Positions 1-11,177 of a stretch of 64,000 bases of DNA are shown here, piece after piece. The DNA lies in contig AP031358.1 of the NCBI GenBank assembly GCA_037833965.1, forward strand, positions 6,580,001 through 6,644,000. Direction: 5' to 3'. Below the pieces are notes generated by a model. It was not told where the DNA came from and made no database searches. It worked only from the letters and a program-made list of their open reading frames with translations. A program made the translations under genes and the position numbers. The stretch comes from Marchantia polymorpha subsp. ruderalis (Eukaryota; Streptophyta; Marchantiopsida; Marchantiales; Marchantiaceae). Every line of letters starts with the position of its first letter. The first letter of the stretch is position 1.

Positions 1-992
1 CTACATCACATGTTGTAGGCACAGAGACATCATCTGGTGTAGTGATGCAGATGACTATTTCGGTGATGGGATCTCTACTGTTTTTAGCCACACAATTGAT
101 GCCCTTTGACTCGTGTATTTTGTGTAGTAGCCACGTTGTGTGAATATGGGAGTGTCATTGCTACAAGTGTTGAGATATGTGAGGGTATTGTTGAGGAGCA
201 ACCCTCAACGCCTACACTGAGGTATGAGGCTACTTGGAAGACAGCAGCGGCAAGGATGAAGTTATTTTTAGTACGGCTAGCCATTTATCGTGAGATTATT
301 GTTCCTGGTATGTGTATAGTGGACAACCGGAGTGGTTTGTTTTGCTTGGTCAGTTCTACAAGACAAGTGTATCTTTAACAAAAATCTTTGTTTGGAAAAA
401 ATCAAAAATCAAAAATCAAACTATGAATCAGTGAAGGACGAGGACCAAGTTTAAATTTAGGTGACCAACATCAAAATTGAAGACTGAGGTGGAGATTGTG
501 AAATATCAGCTTCAGTTGCATATCATTTTTTCTTTTAGAGTATTTTTGGTTTGGTAATAGCTCGCTGATGGGTCAATATCCTATGAGCTGTGTAGAAATT
601 GAAGACTTTGATTTATTTTGATTTTTACCCTTATAAGGTACCGTTATAGGTGAGTAAGAAAATTAAGGCAGTGCATTACAGTGAGAAGAATTTCAAGAAT
701 GGTTGAGAAGGAGAACGGGGAGACACATAGAGAGTGGAAATCATATGTGATGAAGTGATAGTCTTGCTCAGGAACCGGAGTGACTTTTCCTGTGTGTAGT
801 TCTCACTAGACTCAAACCTTGTAATGATGGTAGTAAGGTCAAGTCTGACGAAACTGATCTTGGATATATATATATACTCGAACTAACTTCATTGAGGAGT
901 TTGCCGGCACTAGGCTTTCAAGCTGAACCTCGTCAACAAATGCTTGTGTTTGTATGGTGTGTGTACTGTGATTTTCTGTAGGTTATGAGGAT
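1..992. other. Host flank, no confident gene
   Basis: This AT-rich stretch lies left of the first LTR and ends in AGGAT (988-992), the left copy of the B1 target duplication. A 90-codon reading frame starts with ATG at 106, but it has no motif I recognise and no flanking gene signals, so I do not call it a gene. A short TA run lies near 866-875. The original host sequence resumes at 23267. Confidence 0.6.
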
Positions 993-1174
993 TGTGGTAC
1001 CCCACTTTTGGTATTTTTGAGGAAATTAAAACATTTTTGGAAAACTGTACCGCGGCAGCAGTGTAAATAGCCTTCGGTGCATCAAAACAGAGTGAATTCG
1101 GAAGATCGCAGAGACTCATAAGTCTCTGCGATCTTCGAGATTCCTCTAGCGCCGAAGGCGCTAGAGGAATCCTT

Positions 1175-1294
1175 CAGAATTGGGTCAATCCCCAAACGCC
1201 TCGACTTGGTTAGGGTCTTGTTGGAAAGACCTCAACGCGCTGATTCCAACGAGCCCAAGAACGCCACAAACAAATGAGGACTCCGGGAGTTATG
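1175..1294 (+). repeat. 119-bp module, B1 copy
   Basis: This is the single copy in the B1 U3. It is one base longer than the usual 119 because of an indel near its left end. The central inverted arms are partly degraded. See 4667-4785 for the description of the module. Confidence 0.75.
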
Positions 1295-3504
1295 AAGGTC
1301 GCAAGATACTCAGCTTTCCGCCTTCGCACAGGCGAAGAAAGTTTTGTCCTATGCGCGGACGAAAGCAGTTCGCCTACGCGTAGGCGAAATAGGGTTTTGA
1401 CGTAGGCGCGAATGTCGCCTACGCACAGGCAAGGAAACCTCTGCCCAGGCGGACGAGCGAAGGCCGCCTGCGCACAGGCGCTTCGGCGTCGGCGGGGAAT
1501 CCGCCTTCGGCCCTAGAAATGCGCCTTCTGGGGTAGAAATGGTACGGCGCCTTCCGCACCAGCGCAACAGCGCGGACGGGCGAGGAACCGCCGGAGTAGT
1601 AAAATCCGTACGGACTGTACAGACGGGACGGAAGGATGCGCTCTTGGTCGGACGGAGTTGCGGCGGCGAGAGCGCCGACGGAGAGACAAGAAACGGACAG
1701 TTTGGACGGAGTCTGTTGACCGCGGTCAACGCCTTCCGCGCCAGCGCAACAGCGCGGACGGAATTCGCCTACGCGCAGGCGAGCGCCTTCGCACAGGCGG
1801 GTGAAGTTCCGCGCCGGCGGAGATTCCGCCGGGGATTCCGCCTACGCACAGGCGGGAGTTTAACTTTTGTCCGATGCGCGGACGTTCGCCTTAGGCGGAG
1901 GAGGATTGGCCGAGGAGCGGTACGAACGAGTGTACCGCGCAAGGCGGAAAAGACGCCTTCGGCGCTGCGCACCCATGTCCGCGGCGTTCAACGCTCGCGG
2001 AGTTCAAATTCGCCAATTCGAGCGTGTGAGTTAAATCGGCGTCGGCGGAGCGTGAAGCCGCGCGTGAGAACGGAGACCGTTTTAGCGTAGAGCCGGCGCG
2101 GCCATCAAGTGATTCGACCCTCACGATCAAGAGCCGACCATGATCTTGGACCGGGAGACGGAGAGAGCCCCATTCTTGAATTCGCGATTCCATTTTCTAG
2201 TGCGAGCTGCGCGCGTCCATCTGCTAGCTGCTAAGCATTCCAGACATCGCCGCGCAGAGGATTACTTGTTGATTGAGAGAGAATTGAGTGCGCGCGATTT
2301 GGAATTGAGTGAGATTAGAGTTTGCAGAGGGAGCAAGGAGCTCGAGCGGAGCAGAGAGAGAATTAGCGAGCAAGCGAATTCCAAGAACGCAATGTCGAAG
2401 ATGAACCGATTGCGGATGCTGCCGCTCCGGCTTCCACAGAACGGGTTGCGCGCCTACGAGGAACGGCTGATTGCAAGAAAGCTCGATTTCTTGCTGTGGG
2501 GATGGAACTACATTTGTGTGGATATGGTCCGCGAGTGGCTGGAGCCACAGCGACTGTAATAACCCACTAAAGGCTAAAACTGCAATATAGTGGTAGAAAG
2601 GTCGAACCCACAGGGACAGAGGAACACATAGGGTACAAAGTGTCACGTTTTAACAGACTATTGAGGAGTTTGAATTCTCAGGCAACTGTCACTCCCAGAA
2701 ATACTGCAAGTGTCCACTCTGAGCGCACTCGGAGGTCGCACAGTGCAGCGTAACACACACACACACACACACACACCTGAAACTACAGAAACACACCCCA
2801 GAGATCCGTTAGGACCTCTACTCAAGATTTCAGGGGGGGAAAGTCTCTCGCGAGCACACTCGGCGAAGCTGCGGGTAGTGACTTCCAACTCCGGCTTTTA
2901 CAACACTTCCACTAGCTTGCTGCTAGTGTAGGAAACCCGGTTTGGACTGCCTACTTCGGATCGAAGTCACTCATACGCGGTGAACAACACTCTCAACTCA
3001 CAAAACGCGCAGAGAACACAGGTCCGCACTGAAGGACTCACTGAGAAACATTCCAGTAACACAACAACAGTCTATTGAAGAGTTTGAATTCTCAGGCACT
3101 TGTCATTCCCAGAAATACTACAGGGGTTACCCTCAAGGCACCTGCTGCAGCGTAACCTGAATTTACAACCAAGGCTTACACGAAGTAGCAAAACTTCACT
3201 TTGGCATTCAGGGGAAAAATCCCAAAGGAGTACAATCAGAAAGAAACACTCGAAGGTGTAGGGGCGAAACTGTTCAAGTATCTAACTAGTCACTGGCTCT
3301 GAGCATCGGCAGTCACCCGCAGGTGCAGTTCCGAACTACTCAAGTCTCTAACCAATGTACTAGCTCTGAACATTCGGCCGAAGGCCTTCAGCTACAAAAT
3401 GCGGAACGCTAAGTTGTAACTCCTCGTGCGTGGTGACAGAACTCAAGGACACAAACACGCAAAGGAAATGGGTTCCTGATCTGCACTTCTGATGGGAAAG
3501 AACC

Positions 3505-3533
3505 CCAGGCAAAACGCCTGGAACTATTTTATA
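3505..3533 (-). promoter_or_regulatory. TATA box and start-site hairpin of C
   Basis: On the minus strand TATAAAA (3527-3533) is followed by CCAGGC, a five-base loop and GCCTGG (3505-3521). The stem carries the C:G pair where the A family has A:T. Confidence 0.72.
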
Positions 3534-3980
3534 CCTTCTAAGTCCTAACTAACACTACACTGCACTGCCATGGTGCGAGCCGCAACAGATCCTACACCTG
3601 AGGAGTCGGCGGCTGCCTTCCCCTCTAACTTACAACCTAAATCTAACCCTAACCCTAAATCTGAATCCTAAGCCTACTGTACAGAGCCGCCAGCGCCTCT
3701 CCATCCAAGATCTGAGGCTGAAAATTTGCACGCATGCGTGGCCGGCCGAGATCAACGGCCCCACAAAACTTCAGATCCATCCGACCGTCCATCGCAAAGA
3801 TATGGGCCCCGCAAGATCTCTAAACCTAGGCCAAAATTCCTTCTCCAAAATCCGAGGACTGTGGGTTCCACGCGTCCTACACGCAAGCCGCCTACTCGCA
3901 GGCCGCCTTGGGCCGAAGGCCCCCTCTAACTGTTAACGCCGAAGGCCTCACGCCTAACCATGACAGCCGCTTTCGACGCT

Positions 3981-4490
3981 CATAACTCATTGACGCCTTA
4001 TCCGTTTCAAGAGATCTTGGTCTCGTTGGAACCAGCTCGTTGAGTTCTTTCCAACGAGACCCGAATCAAGTCAAACCGCTAAGAATTGAGAAAGTTATGT
4101 TGGTTTTACTCTTCCGCCGAAGGCGTTCGCCTATCCACAGTCCCTCCGCGGCGCTGACCTGGCCGTCCGCGGCGCTGAGCTGGCGCAGAAGGCGCCGTAC
4201 ACTTTCTACCTCACAAGGCGCATTTCTAGGGCCCAAGGCGGATTTCCCGCCGACGCCGAAGCGCCTGTGCACAGGCGAACGCCTGTGCGCAGGCGAACTT
4301 CCTTCGTCCGCGCATAGGACAAAACTTTCTTCGCCTGTGCGCAGGCGGAAAGCTGAGTATCTTGCAACCTTCATAACTCCCGGAATTCTCCTCCGTTCGT
4401 GGCGTTCTTGGGCTCGTTAGAATCAGCGCGTCGAGCTCTTTCCAACGAGACCCGAACCAAGTCGAGGCGTTGCGAATTGAGAAAGTTATG
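3981..4490 (+). repeat. Two 119-bp modules of C
   Basis: Copies occupy 3981-4099 and 4372-4490, each exactly 119 bp from CATAACTC to AGTTATG. The spacer between them holds mini-palindromes of the GCCTGTGCACAGGC type and U3 sequence shared with B1 and B3. Confidence 0.85.
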
Positions 4491-4666
4491 AGGGATTCAC
4501 TCTTCCGCCGAATGCACTCTCCCGCATCGCCGAAGGCGTTGACCCGAAGGCGTTGACCGAAGGCGTCTACCGCCCAAGGCGCATCTTCCGGCGGTTCTTC
4601 CGCCGAAGGCGTACCGCCAAAGTCGCTCTACCGCCGAAGGCCCCCCCATTAGTAACTTCCGACACT

Positions 4667-4785
4667 CATAACTCAGTGATCTCTCATTCGTTTCACAAGT
4701 TCTTGGGCTCGTTAGAACCAGCGCGTCGAGCTCTTTCCAACGAGACCCGAAGCAACTCAAAGCGTTACGAATTGAGAAAGTTATG
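4667..4785 (+). repeat. 119-bp near-palindromic module (reference copy, third in C)
   Basis: The unit starts CATAACTC and ends AGTTATG, which pair with each other. Its centre holds inverted arms, GGGCTCGTTAGAA at about positions 39-51 and TTCCAACGAGACCC at about 69-82, symmetric around position 60. The outer and inner arms together make the whole 119-bp unit an imperfect hairpin. I count 17 copies in the window: three in C, six in A3, and one in each of B1, B2, B3, B4, the two A1 LTRs and the two A2 LTRs. Nearly all are exactly 119 bp, though the sequence between the arms varies. All lie in U3, in the same orientation relative to their element. No open frame runs through it. Function is unknown. 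Confidence 0.88.
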
Positions 4786-7604
4786 AGTGATCTACCGCCG
4801 AAGGTGCTCGAAGCGGATCCTGCAGCATGAACCGCCCGTTCCGTCCCAAGCGTCCCACTGTGGGCTAAGCCCAAAACCCCTTGACTGTCCTCGATCCTCT
4901 TTTTACTCTGGTTTCGCGTACCGATTACTATTTACAACTGCTGCCGCGGTACTTACTATTCAAAAATGTTTTAGTTCCGACAAAAAAACAAAAAGTGGGT
5001 TACCACAGCGACCACCTTCGCGCGGATTACGTCCGCATGTCGATCGGTGGACCGTCCAAGATTGGGCGCAGGCATTGGGAAGGTGTGCCGGCATCGAAGG
5101 GCACCTCCTCTTTGATAGTGAGAGCGTCAAGGTGTCGAAGCAGGACGAGGCGCAATTTGTGGAGTTGTTCAAGCGGGAGAGGTCTACCAAGAATGGGTAC
5201 AAGACCCGCGACTACAAAGATCGCTTCCGCTGAACTTTGGCGACGGCGCTGCTACAATTACTGCAGCCACACCGCGGCTGCTACATCACCTTGTGGCAGG
5301 TTTCTTTTGTGGAGCTCATCATCGAGGGAGCTCCAATTCACTGGGCGAGCATCCTGCACAGAGTGATGCGGCAGCACGCGTTTGAGGAGAAGGGGGGAAC
5401 TCTCAATCACCTCTCCACTTTCTTGATCAATTTTTATCGACAGCGAAATTGTTTGACCGCGGCGGAGCTTGCTCGCTTTCCGCCATTGTCCGTCGACCAT
5501 CCCGGGAAGTATGTGCGGGATAACGAGGTCGACACCTACGCAGAGGAATCACCAGCTTCTACTCCACCAAGGCGGAGGGACGAGGGAAGAAACACACACG
5601 CAACAAGAGTGCCACGGAAGCGTCGATGGAGAGAGGAGTCAGAGGAGGAGCAGCATCGAGAACCCACTGCTCCCATTCGACAGCGGCCAGTGCACGAAGT
5701 GTGCAGCCGGCCGAAGCAGAAGGCGCGCAGGCTTGTGTTACCAGCCAACAGCGCGGACACGGCGACGATCGCCACGGAGTAAGGAAGTGCGTCGCCGGAG
5801 AGGAACGAGGGAGCGCGGACGTCTGCAGGAGCGACGGACCATGCTGCACCTCCGACGGACGAGAGGCGGCCTTCGGGCCAAGGGCCTCCGGAGTTACCAC
5901 GTGCGATGCGGACGAGCGTTCCGCCTGCGCACAGGCGAGCTTTAGCAGACAGGCGACCCCAAGCGGATGTGGACCTCCGCCTACGCGTAGGTAGAGAAAG
6001 TTCGCCTGCGCACAGGCAGGATTCACCCCCGGTCCAACGTAGCAAGGGGAAGGAGCCGGCGGAAGATCCGCCTTCGGGTCAAGGGCCTTCGGGACCAGAC
6101 CCTCCGACGTACAACGCGCCGCGATTTGCGCCTTCGGCGCCAGGGCCTTCGGGTCAACGAGATGTGAGCAGGGAGCGTGCGGAGACCGCCCCTTCGGCGG
6201 GTAATCCGCCGGTAGATGCGCCTTTGGCGGTAGGGCCTTCGGGGCCAGGGACATCGGGCGAGCGGCCTCCGGCTATGTTGCCTTCGGCGATAGACGCCTT
6301 CGGCGCTACGCCTGCGGCAGACAAGGCGCCGGTATTTGCGCCTGCGCACAGGCCAGACACAGCCCTCGCGCAGGACCGATCGAGGGAGCATGACCTAACG
6401 GAGTAGCAGATTGTCTGTCCGCGGGACGAAATTCGGGTGCGCGATGCGCAATTACACCCCGCGCAGACACCCTCCGCTCGATCGCCTTCGGCAGCGGACG
6501 TCGGCGGCGAAGAGGATACAGTCGAGGATCGACAGGCGGATGATGGGGATGTAGCACGGCCACATTCACCCACCGCCTTAGACATTTTAGCGGGGAGCAG
6601 CGAAGCTGCAGGAGTGTCTTCGGAGGCAGCACCCGTAGACGACGTGCAGCCCCACTCGGGGCAGTCCCCAACGCAATCAATGGCGACTGAAATCCTTCCC
6701 TCGGATGATGACGACGGGGGCTCCACAGAAGCAATGTCGGGGTCAGGAGATACCGAGGAGGAGGAGGAGGAGATTGTTGGAGCGCCGGCGGCGGCGCTCT
6801 CTGAGCAGGTAATACCGTTGCTGAAGTACTTGGATCGTAAATTTGATAAATACGCCGATCCACTCCAGCCGGGATCCTACATCGAATTAGTGCGCAGGCG
6901 GACTCGCACTAAAGTCCACACCAGCAAGCTACTAGCTAGGGTGGACCGGGAGCTGAAGGAATTGCGGGAGAAGCATGCCTGTTTGTGGGAACAGTACAAC
7001 CTTGTGCGGAAATCGCACGCCCTCGACAAGATGAAGAAGGAGAGACTGGAAGAGCTCACCAGGGATGTGATGAAGACCACGACAGATTTGATTTCTGAGA
7101 AAACTCAAAATCAGATTCTGTCAGAGGAGCTCGTGCGACAGACGCGGTTGTTGGCGGAGTGTCAGCTCGCACGACAGGCGGATGAGGATTTAATCCGCAG
7201 GCTACAGTCGGAGTGCGGGGAATTGAGAGCGCAGCGTTGTGGTAACACACTTTTTGTTTTTTTTGCAGAATTTAAACAATTTTAGAAAACTAGTACCAAA
7301 GCAGTGTTTGTAGCTAGAGAAGGGTACGCTAAATAGAGTGGATTGATGAGATCGTCACGAGGGCACAAAGAATCACGTAGTCGGATGTACCAACGCCAAC
7401 GTCTTCGGCGCCTTCGGCAAAGGCTTCTTTTTGAGGTGTCTCTACTCACGCGCCTCTAGCGTACAAGGAAGCTACGCTTCCGGCGCAGACACCTCAGGAG
7501 GAGGTTTTGCTAAAGACGTCAGGAGAAGGGCCCGGACCTCTAAAGGCATCCGACCATGAGTGCGCCTTCGGCGAAGCGCCGCTAGCGCGGAAAGGGAAAA
7601 CCTT

Positions 7605-7723
7605 CATAACAATCGGGATACACGGTAGATCCAGTTGGTTGAAGTTGCATTAGAAAGAGCTCGGGACGCTCGTTCTAACGAGCCCAAGAGCGCCGGAGAT
7701 GGATCAGGAATGGAGAAGTTATG
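7605..7723 (+). repeat. 119-bp module, A1 5' LTR
   Basis: This copy is exactly 119 bp, from CATAAC to AGTTATG. The central arm pair is partly decayed to the variant TTCTAACGAGCCC. Confidence 0.82.
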
Positions 7724-8291
7724 AGCGTCGGAAAACTCGTAGCCGGACATGCGCCGTTCGCGCTAGGGTTCACAGCCGGAAAGGATTCCCGTACGCCCTC
7801 GGCGATGCGCCTTCGGCGGAATCACGCGCTCACAGGAGGAAACCAACTCAGAGTCGGAAGCGCCTTTGGCGGCTGTTCATGGAAGGAAAGCGCCGGTCGG
7901 ATGTACGCCTCCGACGTGGCGCTGACGGCCGGATGCGCTGGCACGAGTTGCGCTGACGGATATGCGCTGGCAGCAACGGACGAGGCATAAAGGACAAAAT
8001 AGGCGGTACGACTGCGCGCCGGCGTAATTCGCTCCGGCTGGATGTGCGCCTCCAGCAAGGCGCCGACGGATAATGAACGCACCAGCGGCGACACGCCTCC
8101 GGAGAAGGGCGGGTTAGGAAAAGACAACAGGGCCGACGTATACCCTGCAGCGGACTCGAGTCCGGAAGGTGGCGGCGGCGGGAGAATTCAACGTTTAAGC
8201 ATGCGAATGCGCGCAAGGCGGAGACGTGAATTCGCGCATGCAAAGGGCGAACCGTTAAGCCGTATAGCCGGCTGCGTACGTTGCAACCAGT

Positions 8292-8310
8292 AAGAACGTT
8301 GGACGTTCTT
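8292..8310 (+). promoter_or_regulatory. Perfect 8-bp hairpin in the U3-gene leader
   Basis: AAGAACGT and ACGTTCTT are separated by TGG, about 280 bases upstream of the U3-gene start codon. The same palindrome is present in the leaders of the A1 3' LTR and both A2 LTRs. B-family leaders lack it. A role in translation or RNA folding is only a guess. Confidence 0.35.
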
Positions 8311-8588
8311 GAAATCGGAGAAGAAAAGACTGCGCTCCAGTCTCATTCTCTCATTCTTGACTTTGCAATTTCCAGTTCCAAGATTACGCGCAAGGGCGGA
8401 GCGACCTGCAGTGAGAGTAGAGAGTGCGGAGACGAGTTGCACAAGGATCTTGGCGGACCTCGAAAGAATTGGGAGTAGCGATCTTGAACGAGCGCAGAGA
8501 GAGTGAGCAGTCAGTGCTTGAGTGGCCGACGCGCAGTGGCGATTGTGAGAGAGTGAGCGAAAGAACGTTTGTGTGTGCAGGCAACGCA

Positions 8589-11144
8589 ATGTCGAAGGTT
8601 CCCCAACTGCGAGTGTCTCCACTCAGGGTGCCGCAGATCGGTCTACGCGCATTTCAAGATGTGCTGACGAGGCTGAAGCTCGATTTTCTCCTCTGGGGGT
8701 GGAATTGGACGTGTCCGGAGATGGTGCGCGAGTATCTGCAAGAGAGACACAAGCCTTCTCGCGGATTTCGCCCACACCCAGAGAGATGGGAAATTTGCAA
8801 TTGGGCGCAGGTGTTGGGCAGGTGTGCCGGCGAGGAAGGGGATCTCCTCTTCGAGGCCGATAGCGTGAAGGTGTCCCAGGAGGAAGAAGTCTCTTACAAT
8901 GAGCTCTTCAAAGTGGCCAGACATCCCAAGAACGGTTTCCGGACTCGGGATTACAAGGATCGATTGCGGAGAAATGTCGCGACAGCATTGCTGCAGATAT
9001 TGCAGCCGACCAACACAGCTTACATGCATGGTTGGCAGGTAGAGTTCGTGGAGCTAGTGTTGTCAGGAGCTCCGGTGCATTGGGCACGGCTCCTGTGGAA
9101 GGTGACGCGCCAACATGCGCAAGAAGAGAGGGGAGGAACGCTCAATCATCTATCGCCTTACTTAATCGTGTTTTACCGGGCGATGGGATGTTTGACGAAT
9201 GCTGAGAAAACTCGGTTTCCGCAGCTGAGCCGGTCTTATCCAGGTAGATATTCGAGGGAGGCCGAAGTAGACACGGATCCGGACGAGGAACCTGCCAGTA
9301 CGCCTCCGGCTCCGGCTCCAGCCAGAGCAGCAGAAGAACGTCGAAGTGAGCGCATTCCGCGCAAGCGGAAGTGGGATGAGAGACCTGAGGACAGGCAGCC
9401 GGAAGTACCAGCTGCGCCGACTCGTGGTCGGCCCACCCCCGAGCCTCATAGTCGACCAAAACAGAGGGCACGCAGGATGCCAACTGTTACTGAGGAGACC
9501 AGGCGAACTCCGACCCGGCGGAATCTCACACAGGAAGAGATAATCGCTCAGGTTCTAGGGAAGACGGCAGAAACCTCTGCACAGAAGGCACCACGGCCTT
9601 CGGGAGGAGATGGACGGACTGACAGCCGGCCGACTGCGAGTCGGATGACTGAAGGTCGACAGACGGAAGGAAGGCCAACTGAACGGCGCGTTGAACCGGA
9701 CAGCAGGCCGGAAACGGAAGAGAGTTTGGCTGACGAGCCAATAATCCTCAGAGGGTCGTCTTCGGCGGAAGGCACTTCTGGAAGAACGCCCCCAACAAGC
9801 AGGCCAAGTGGAGTCAAGACGCGCAGGGTGTATCCGACTCCCAGTCGGACAACTGCTGGTCGGCCGACTGCGAGTCGGACAACAGAGAGTCAGCCGGATT
9901 CGCCGACTGCGAGACGGATGGGGCCAACGACCAGTGTGCGGACGCCTTCGGCGGACGCACCTTCAGCAAGGACACCTTCCGCGCAGATTGCGCCGGAAGG
10001 ACAGGCAGCAGAAGCGGGCGGTGCAAGAGTGACAAAAGTCACTGCGGCGTCGACCCCTTCACAAACCGAAGATCGAGCCGGAACAGGGGCTCAAGCAGTG
10101 GGATCTCCCACTGCCCTGGATATTTTAGCAGGCAGTGGAGCAGCAGTCGCAGCAGAAGCTGCTGCGCGCCACAGTTCCAGGGAGTCGCCAAGGGATTCGG
10201 TGGCGACTGAGATCCTCGAGACTGAGGATGAGACGAGCTCGGAAGAGCAAGAAGAGGATTCGGTGCAGAAAACGCCAACAGGGGTGCTGTGCGAACAGAT
10301 AGTTCCACTCCTGCGATATCTGGATCGCAAGACATCCAAATACGCAAGTGCCTTAAAACCGCAGTCTTATGTGGAGACAATCAGGCGAAGGACGAGGAGC
10401 AAGGTGGCAAGGTGGGCCTCTAGATGCGGAGTATATGTGGATAGGAACACCGCCCTCCGACAACACCTGGCGGTCACCCAGAAGCTGTACCAAGCCTTGC
10501 AGCAGCAGAAGGAGGATGCGGCGACGAAGAGTCAGGCGGAGGCCGAACTAATACGGGCAAAGATCGAGTCGGAACTGCAGGAGGAGCGGAGACAGAACGA
10601 AGTCCTAGCAGCCGAGCTTGCGCGCCAGACGCGCGCCTTAGAGGAAAGTCAAAGAGCCCGGAAGGAGGATGAGGAGTTGTTGTGCAACTTGCAAACCGAG
10701 TGCTCGGATTTGAGGACACAACGTGCGGATTTAGAAATGCAGCTGGCAGAGGTGGAGAGCAGCTGCAGGGCACGAGGAGAGTTGGCGGCACGGGTGACTC
10801 GTTGTCTAAACGGATACACCCATTGGGAGGTGGCAGCTCAAGAGAGGGTTACACTCCGGGAGTTCGAGCTTCGGGCGGCGGCATTGACGGAAGGTGACAG
10901 TCGGAGTCGGCGGCGAGTGGCAAGAAAATTAGAAACTTTCTTGTCGGGTGCGCGCGACACTATGGCGCACTTGCAGTCGGAAGTCACTGCAGCACTCCGA
11001 CGCCTGGGGTTACGCAGCCGGTCGGAAGACTGGCAAGGTAGAGATAGTACGCGGAGCAGTCCGGCGCGCAGGAGGCGCAGCACCGGATCTGCTGAGTGCA
11101 GTAGAGTAGTTTGGTTTCGCGCAGATGCTGCGAGTGGTAGATAG
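8589..11144 (+). CDS. U3-encoded accessory protein, A family (A1 5' LTR)
   Basis: The 851-residue protein is encoded wholly inside the LTR. The first in-frame ATG is 8589; the open frame reaches further upstream but only with non-ATG codons. Residues 1 to about 235 form a compact domain with conserved blocks LDFLLWGWN (31-39), WAQVLGRCAG (72-81), RTRDYKDR (118-125), HWARLL (164-169) and LNHLSPYLI (185-193). Residues about 236-560 are rich in Pro, Ser, Thr, Arg and Glu and look disordered, with conserved islands ALDILAGS and ATEIL and an acidic run. Residues about 565-851 hold a conserved PLLRYLDRK block, a long coiled coil (about 620-740) and a GYTHWEV to AECS tail rich in Arg. There is no signal peptide or membrane segment, so it is not an envelope protein. 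The blocks are shared with the B family although the middle has diverged, which suggests selection on the protein. Function is unknown. Confidence 0.85.
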   Translation: MSKVPQLRVSPLRVPQIGLRAFQDVLTRLKLDFLLWGWNWTCPEMVREYLQERHKPSRGFRPHPERWEICNWAQVLGRCAGEEGDLLFEADSVKVSQEEEVSYNELFKVARHPKNGFRTRDYKDRLRRNVATALLQILQPTNTAYMHGWQVEFVELVLSGAPVHWARLLWKVTRQHAQEERGGTLNHLSPYLIVFYRAMGCLTNAEKTRFPQLSRSYPGRYSREAEVDTDPDEEPASTPPAPAPARAAEERRSERIPRKRKWDERPEDRQPEVPAAPTRGRPTPEPHSRPKQRARRMPTVTEETRRTPTRRNLTQEEIIAQVLGKTAETSAQKAPRPSGGDGRTDSRPTASRMTEGRQTEGRPTERRVEPDSRPETEESLADEPIILRGSSSAEGTSGRTPPTSRPSGVKTRRVYPTPSRTTAGRPTASRTTESQPDSPTARRMGPTTSVRTPSADAPSARTPSAQIAPEGQAAEAGGARVTKVTAASTPSQTEDRAGTGAQAVGSPTALDILAGSGAAVAAEAAARHSSRESPRDSVATEILETEDETSSEEQEEDSVQKTPTGVLCEQIVPLLRYLDRKTSKYASALKPQSYVETIRRRTRSKVARWASRCGVYVDRNTALRQHLAVTQKLYQALQQQKEDAATKSQAEAELIRAKIESELQEERRQNEVLAAELARQTRALEESQRARKEDEELLCNLQTECSDLRTQRADLEMQLAEVESSCRARGELAARVTRCLNGYTHWEVAAQERVTLREFELRAAALTEGDSRSRRRVARKLETFLSGARDTMAHLQSEVTAALRRLGLRSRSEDWQGRDSTRSSPARRRRSTGSAECSRVVWFRADAASGR

Positions 11145-11177
11145 GATAGCGTAGTGCTAGTTAGGATCTTTTGAGAG

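Larger units (their letters stand above)
2555..5007 (-). mobile_element. C: ORF-less solo LTR, 2453 bp
   Basis: Read on the minus strand, it begins TGTGGTAACCCAC and ends GTGGGTTATTACA. It is flanked by GCGAC (2550-2554 and 5008-5012) and sits inside the B1 gene. Its R-U5 half (2555 to about 3500) is close to that of B2, including the hairpin CCAGGC/GCCTGG. Its U3 (about 3530-5007) carries B-like segments and three 119-bp modules but no coding frame comparable to the 1034-codon gene. It is therefore a short, non-coding relative of the B LTR, probably produced by internal loss of the gene. No internal region is present, so it is a solo LTR. Confidence 0.92.

Noticed and set aside
106..378. 90-codon ATG frame in the left host flank
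   Set aside because: It has no recognisable motif, no promoter or intron signals, and a length expected by chance in this context.
3640..3665. Telomere-like CCCTAACCCTAAAT stretch in C
   Set aside because: Only two units lie inside an LTR; there is no sign of a real telomeric array.
8643..11083. Many 60-130-codon antisense and alternate-frame reading frames across the U3 gene
   Set aside because: GC-rich sequence makes overlapping open frames common. They recur at the same places in every LTR copy only because the LTRs are copies, and they keep no independent motifs.
8589..11144. U3 gene as a retroviral envelope
   Set aside because: It has no signal peptide, transmembrane segment or Cys-rich ectodomain. 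The coiled coil is charged and followed by an Arg-rich tail.
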